From contig DPCD01000184.1 of the NCBI GenBank assembly GCA_003516765.1, positions 565-7,245 of the forward strand: a stretch of DNA of 6,681 nucleotides. Reading direction: 5' to 3'. Under the pieces are notes generated by a model. The model made no database searches, was not told where the DNA came from, and was given only the letters and a program-made list of their open reading frames with translations. The stretch is from Clostridiales bacterium. Lineage in GTDB: Bacteria > Bacillota > Clostridia > Oscillospirales > Oscillospiraceae. Positions 4,784-6,681 of this stretch are shown piece by piece. Position 1 is the first letter of the stretch, and each line of letters begins with the position of its first letter. A program made the translations under genes and the position numbers.

Positions 4784-4816
4784 CCTAAAAGGGATATATT
4801 GTGGTTACCTTTTAGG
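4784..4816 (+). other. Leader hairpin upstream of the 70-aa gene
   Basis: Perfect 9-bp arms CCTAAAAGG (4784-4792) and CCTTTTAGG (4808-4816) enclose a 15-nt loop inside the roughly 90-nt leader. There is no T tract after it, so it is not a terminator by itself. It might affect leader RNA stability or be a second protein-binding palindrome. Confidence 0.45.
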
Positions 4817-4856
4817 CGTTCGGCAATACTAATAAAAACGCAGGAGGACAGACACA

Positions 4857-5069
4857 ATGGAAAAACACGAAAACTTCTTTGAACGGTTAGCCCGTGAGCG
4901 AAATATCACTGTTGAAGAAATGAAGCAAATTATTTCAGACCGAATTGAACAAGGGGTTCACGATCCTGACCCAGAAAAGCGGAAATCCTGGGAAGCTATT
5001 CCCTGTAAAGGTGATGTGCCCACGCCAGAGGAATGGTTGAAGTACGCCGTGGAGAAATTGGGAGACTGA
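4857..5069 (+). CDS. Small protein resembling Spo0A-C-terminal-like proteins of mobile elements
   Basis: Protein of 70 aa, cytoplasmic and acidic, with no membrane segment. The N-terminal half is helical (HENFFERLARERNITVEEMK). It is followed by a DPDPEKRKSWEAIPC stretch and then DVPTPEEWLKYAVEKL. This layout (an ERLA/ITVEEM helix, NPDP/DPDP, PTPEE near the end) matches small proteins in gut Clostridia that are often annotated as Spo0A C-terminal-like. That is a recollection of the family, not a computed match, and no DNA-binding role is demonstrated. The ATG has a strong AGGAGG at 4842-4847 with a 9-nt spacer and an extended -10 promoter upstream. It diverges from the XRE repressor and is probably its regulatory target. 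The role is unknown. Confidence 0.85.
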   Translation: MEKHENFFERLARERNITVEEMKQIISDRIEQGVHDPDPEKRKSWEAIPCKGDVPTPEEWLKYAVEKLGD

Positions 5070-5162
5070 TAGCCTTTTATTAGTATAATTCAAAAAAGAA
5101 ATGATATTGAACAATTCACTAAGAGTTTTTATATTACTGGGTTAAAGAAAACTCAATAGAAA

Positions 5163-5180
5163 ATAAAGCTATCGCTTTAT
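5163..5180 (+). other. Small hairpin in the gap between the 70-aa gene and the second XRE gene
   Basis: ATAAAGC/GCTTTAT form a 7-bp stem with a 4-nt loop. It has no good T tract, so a terminator role for the 70-aa gene is doubtful. The rest of 5070-5186 is AT-rich with no supported gene. Confidence 0.3.
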
Positions 5181-5186
5181 AATCAC

Positions 5187-5215
5187 TTGATATTTTCGAG
5201 AAAATATGTTATACT
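5187..5215 (+). promoter_or_regulatory. Promoter with a built-in palindromic operator for the XRE/membrane-protein operon
   Basis: The -35 TTGATA (5187-5192) and -10 TATACT (5210-5215, extended by TG at 5207-5208) are exactly 17 bp apart. Between them is a perfect 8-bp-arm palindrome, ATATTTTC-GA-GAAAATAT (5190-5207), which fills the spacer. This is the classic position for a repressor site and suggests autoregulation by the XRE protein encoded just downstream. Confidence 0.72.
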
Positions 5216-5301
5216 GAATTAGATTTCAAATGCGTTGACTGTTTTTTCTGCCAGTTGCCGTTGCTATTACAAGAATGATTTCAGAAACGAGGGGAATCAA
5301 T

Positions 5302-5511
5302 ATGACAGTGAGTTATAAAAAGTTATGGAAGCTGCTCATTGACAAGGATATGAAAAAGAAAGACCTTGAAAAAGCGGCAGGGATCAGCAATTATGTTATT
5401 TCAAAGATGAACAAGGGTGAAAACATAACCGTGGATATCGTAGGCAAGATTTGCAGTGCATTAAACTGTACCCCCAATGACATTATGGAGTTCAGTGATG
5501 ACAGCATATAA
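5302..5511 (+). CDS. Small XRE-family transcriptional regulator
   Basis: Protein of 69 aa that is almost entirely one lambda-repressor-type helix-turn-helix. It starts MTVSYKKLWKLLIDKDMKK; KKDLEKAAGIS is the first motif helix, SNYVISKMNKGE the recognition helix, and CSALNCTPNDIMEF closes the fold. This compact form is common in Firmicutes mobile elements and next to exporter genes. The ATG at 5302 is preferred over an in-frame ATG at 5275 because GAGGGG (5289-5294) sits 7 nt before it and nothing suitable precedes the other. The stop codon overlaps the ribosome site of the membrane-protein gene 13 nt downstream, so the two are translated from one transcript. It probably acts on the palindrome at 5190-5207. 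Confidence 0.9.
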   Translation: MTVSYKKLWKLLIDKDMKKKDLEKAAGISNYVISKMNKGENITVDIVGKICSALNCTPNDIMEFSDDSI

Positions 5512-5524
5512 AGGAGTTTTTTCG

Positions 5525-6112
5525 ATGAGCAATGTTTTAACAAAAATCACGCAAAGCGCCTGTTTCAAAAAGAAGGATAGAATCCCTTACATAAATGCTG
5601 TTGTTCTGATGGGACTGTTCACCTTTCTGTTTTTAGGCGCGGAATATCTATATGTAGATGTGCTTTCCCGCATGGTATCAGAGGATAAAACCGTCCTGGC
5701 ACAGAATTATGCACTCGGAGTAAGTGCGGCAGGCTTTCTGCTGTATTCGCTATTGAACCGTTTTTGTAAAAACCGTCTCAAAGCAGTATGCTTCGTTATG
5801 ATCAGCCTTACATCCGTTCTGTGTATAGCCCTCATCTGTATGGGTACTGCTTATACAGCGATATTCATAGCGGGACTTGTTTTATTCCTGCTTCTCGGTT
5901 TGTTCGGCAGCGCGGTTTTTTATGTTTCCATGCGTATGATGAAAACAGACAGATATTTGGCAAGGACTGTGGGTATTTCCTATGCGCTGGGTATCCTGCT
6001 CCAGTTTGCAAACAACAATCTTGTTCGTTCGGAAACGGCGGAAGCAATCATTTTGTCGATATTTTTGTTGCTGCTTGTTTGGATGCTGATGAATTTGCAA
6101 ATGAAACGGTAG
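5525..6112 (+). CDS. Six-segment membrane protein, probably a truncated MFS-like protein
   Basis: Integral membrane protein of 195 aa with about six hydrophobic segments: roughly 20-41, 55-75, 83-106, 107-133, 143-160 and 168-190. The loop around NRFCKNRLKA is basic. The layout resembles the first half of a 12-helix major facilitator-type protein. I recall similar N-termini (INAVVLMGLFTFLFLGAEYL type) in clostridial proteins with an MFS-like membrane part followed by a LuxR-type DNA-binding domain; this is memory, not a search. The ATG at 5525 has AAGGAG at 5511-5516 with an 8-nt spacer; an upstream in-frame ATG at 5477 lies inside the XRE gene and is less likely. The reading frame stops at 6110-6112, inside sequence that in another frame codes for a sigma-factor-like protein. 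The C-terminus therefore looks cut by recombination, and the product is probably non-functional or altered. Confidence 0.78.
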   Translation: MSNVLTKITQSACFKKKDRIPYINAVVLMGLFTFLFLGAEYLYVDVLSRMVSEDKTVLAQNYALGVSAAGFLLYSLLNRFCKNRLKAVCFVMISLTSVLCIALICMGTAYTAIFIAGLVLFLLLGLFGSAVFYVSMRMMKTDRYLARTVGISYALGILLQFANNNLVRSETAEAIILSIFLLLLVWMLMNLQMKR

Positions 6113-6390
6113 AAATTGAAGTCGATGAGGAATGGGGCAATATCCTGGTGGATCTGAACCGTCAGGAATATAACATCAACCACAAAGAAACCCGCCGACA
6201 TTACTCATTGGACGCCTGTCAGTTTGAGGGCGCAGACTTTGCGGTGGAGGATGAGGCGTTGGATGCGCTTTTTGCAGAACCGACCGCCGCAGAACGCCTG
6301 CACACAGCGATTGCCAAGCTGAAGCCGGAACAGCAGAAGCTGATCCGCGCCATCTATTTTGAGGGCGTCAGCGTAAATGATTATACCTGC
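6091..6390 (+). pseudogene. Sigma-70-like (conjugative-element type) factor fragment, truncated at both ends
   Basis: In the frame starting at 6091 the translation reads EFANETVEIEVDEEWG, then DLNRQEYN, HKETRRHYSLDA, and near the end LHTAIAKLKPEQQKLIRAIY and FEGVSVNDY. This is the layout of the small sigma-70-like proteins of Tn916-type and other Firmicutes conjugative elements. There is an N-terminal TVEIEVxEEWG and ETRRH region, then region 4 beginning with the KLKPEQQ helix. It lacks its own start codon: the first residues are replaced by the out-of-frame membrane-protein gene, apart from a poor TTG at 6079. It also loses the region 4.2 helix-turn-helix, where the methyltransferase sequence takes over. 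DNA binding should be lost. The first and last residues of the fragment are approximate. Confidence 0.68.
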
Positions 6391-6681
6391 ACAGCCAAAG
6401 GCAACAAGGGTCGCAGCCTATGGCAATGTATTGACGGCGCGGCTTACCTTCCCCAAAGCCGAAAGCGCGTGTTCCTTGTCGGATATTCTGATCCCCGATG
6501 TGCCGGAGAAATACTTCCTGTCGAGAGAAAAAGCGGAAAAGCTCTTTCCGAACTCACAGATCATCAGCCTCAGGGAAAACGCGTCTACGACGCAACCGGA
6601 ACAGCCATAACGCAATCGGTCTCCTGCGGCGGTTTTGGCGGAAGGACCGGGCTTTATTTAGTGGATTACAATGAAAATTCA
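6391..6681 (+). pseudogene. C-terminal fragment of a cytosine-5 DNA methyltransferase, fused to the sigma-like fragment
   Basis: The same frame continues without a stop into a stretch around WQCIDGAAYLPQSRKRVFLVGY. The QSRKR at 6454-6468 is motif VIII (QxRxR) of C5 DNA methyltransferases, preceded by the usual Y-x-PQ. Then come DPRCAGEILP, GKRVYDATGTAITQ and GGFGGRTGLYLVDYN, resembling the variable/target-recognition part of phage- and element-borne enzymes. The catalytic PCQ and SAM-binding FxGxG motifs, which come earlier in these enzymes, are absent. This piece cannot methylate alone. It continues beyond the window. The boundary with the sigma-like part (about 6385-6400) is estimated. The family call is good; whether the fusion is expressed is unknown. 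Confidence 0.68.

Larger units (their letters stand above)
4112..6681. mobile_element. Putative integrative-element remnant or genomic island at tRNA-Gln
   Basis: Directly after the tRNA 3' end the sequence becomes AT-richer. It carries two XRE regulators, tandem repeats, a mobile-element-type small protein, a conjugative-element sigma-like fragment and a methyltransferase fragment. No integrase, relaxase or transposase is in the window and no second copy of the tRNA 3' end was seen. The right boundary, if any, lies outside. This is inference from content and position. Confidence 0.4.

Noticed and set aside
5101..5145. Tiny plus-strand frame of 14 codons in the gap before the second XRE gene
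   Set aside because: No ribosome site, and nothing distinguishes it from chance in AT-rich DNA.
6062..6067. TTTTTG as a possible -1 ribosomal frameshift site joining the membrane protein to the sigma-like frame
   Set aside because: It does not fit the X XXY YYZ slippery pattern in the membrane-protein frame, and no stimulatory hairpin is evident; a recombination break explains the frames better.

Overview
The window reads as a chromosomal segment of a spore-forming Clostridia, probably of the Oscillospirales type. The evidence is Firmicutes-style AAGGAG ribosome sites, sigma-A promoters, a SpoIVB-family protease and an OadG-type sodium-pump subunit. It falls into two parts. The GC-rich left part (about 1-4111) looks like stable chromosome. 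The AT-richer right part (about 4112-6681) looks like accessory DNA placed just past the 3' end of a tRNA-Gln gene.

Left part. Three minus-strand genes follow one another: a Crp/Fnr-family regulator (1628-2317), a sodium-pump decarboxylase gamma subunit (OadG-like, 1159-1518) and a dicarboxylate/amino-acid:cation symporter of the DAACS family that runs off the left edge (1-932). The symporter and the oadG-like gene share a 16-bp upstream motif, GTTAA-N6-GTTAA, 13/16 identical between the two copies. This suggests co-regulation of dicarboxylate uptake and a sodium-coupled decarboxylase. The regulator is divergent from a small eight-cysteine zinc-ribbon-like protein (2443-2730), and an FNR-like box (TTGTT-N4-ATCAA) lies between them. 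The zinc-ribbon gene converges on a short SpoIVB-like S55 peptidase with a PDZ domain (2769-3752), and the two share a terminator. A strong sigma-A promoter then drives tRNA-Gln(CTG) with an encoded CCA end, followed by a terminator.

Right part. Beyond the tRNA come further terminator-like hairpins and three tandem 19-bp repeats. An XRE repressor (4403-4705, minus) and a small 70-aa protein (4857-5069, plus) diverge from a 12-bp-arm inverted repeat. Next is a second small XRE regulator (5302-5511), whose promoter carries a palindrome between -35 and -10. It sits in an operon with a six-segment membrane protein (5525-6112) that looks like the N-terminal half of a larger transporter-like protein.

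The right end is scrambled. The membrane protein runs out of frame into a sigma-factor-like fragment of the type carried by conjugative elements. That fragment is fused in frame, before its DNA-binding helix-turn-helix, to the C-terminal part of a cytosine-5 DNA methyltransferase, and the frame stays open to the window edge. This looks like a decayed or recombined integrative element.

I do not see a complete, clearly new biological system. The best leads are the shared GTTAA operator, the FNR-box regulator/zinc-ribbon pair, the short SpoIVB paralogue, and the gene chimeras at the right end.
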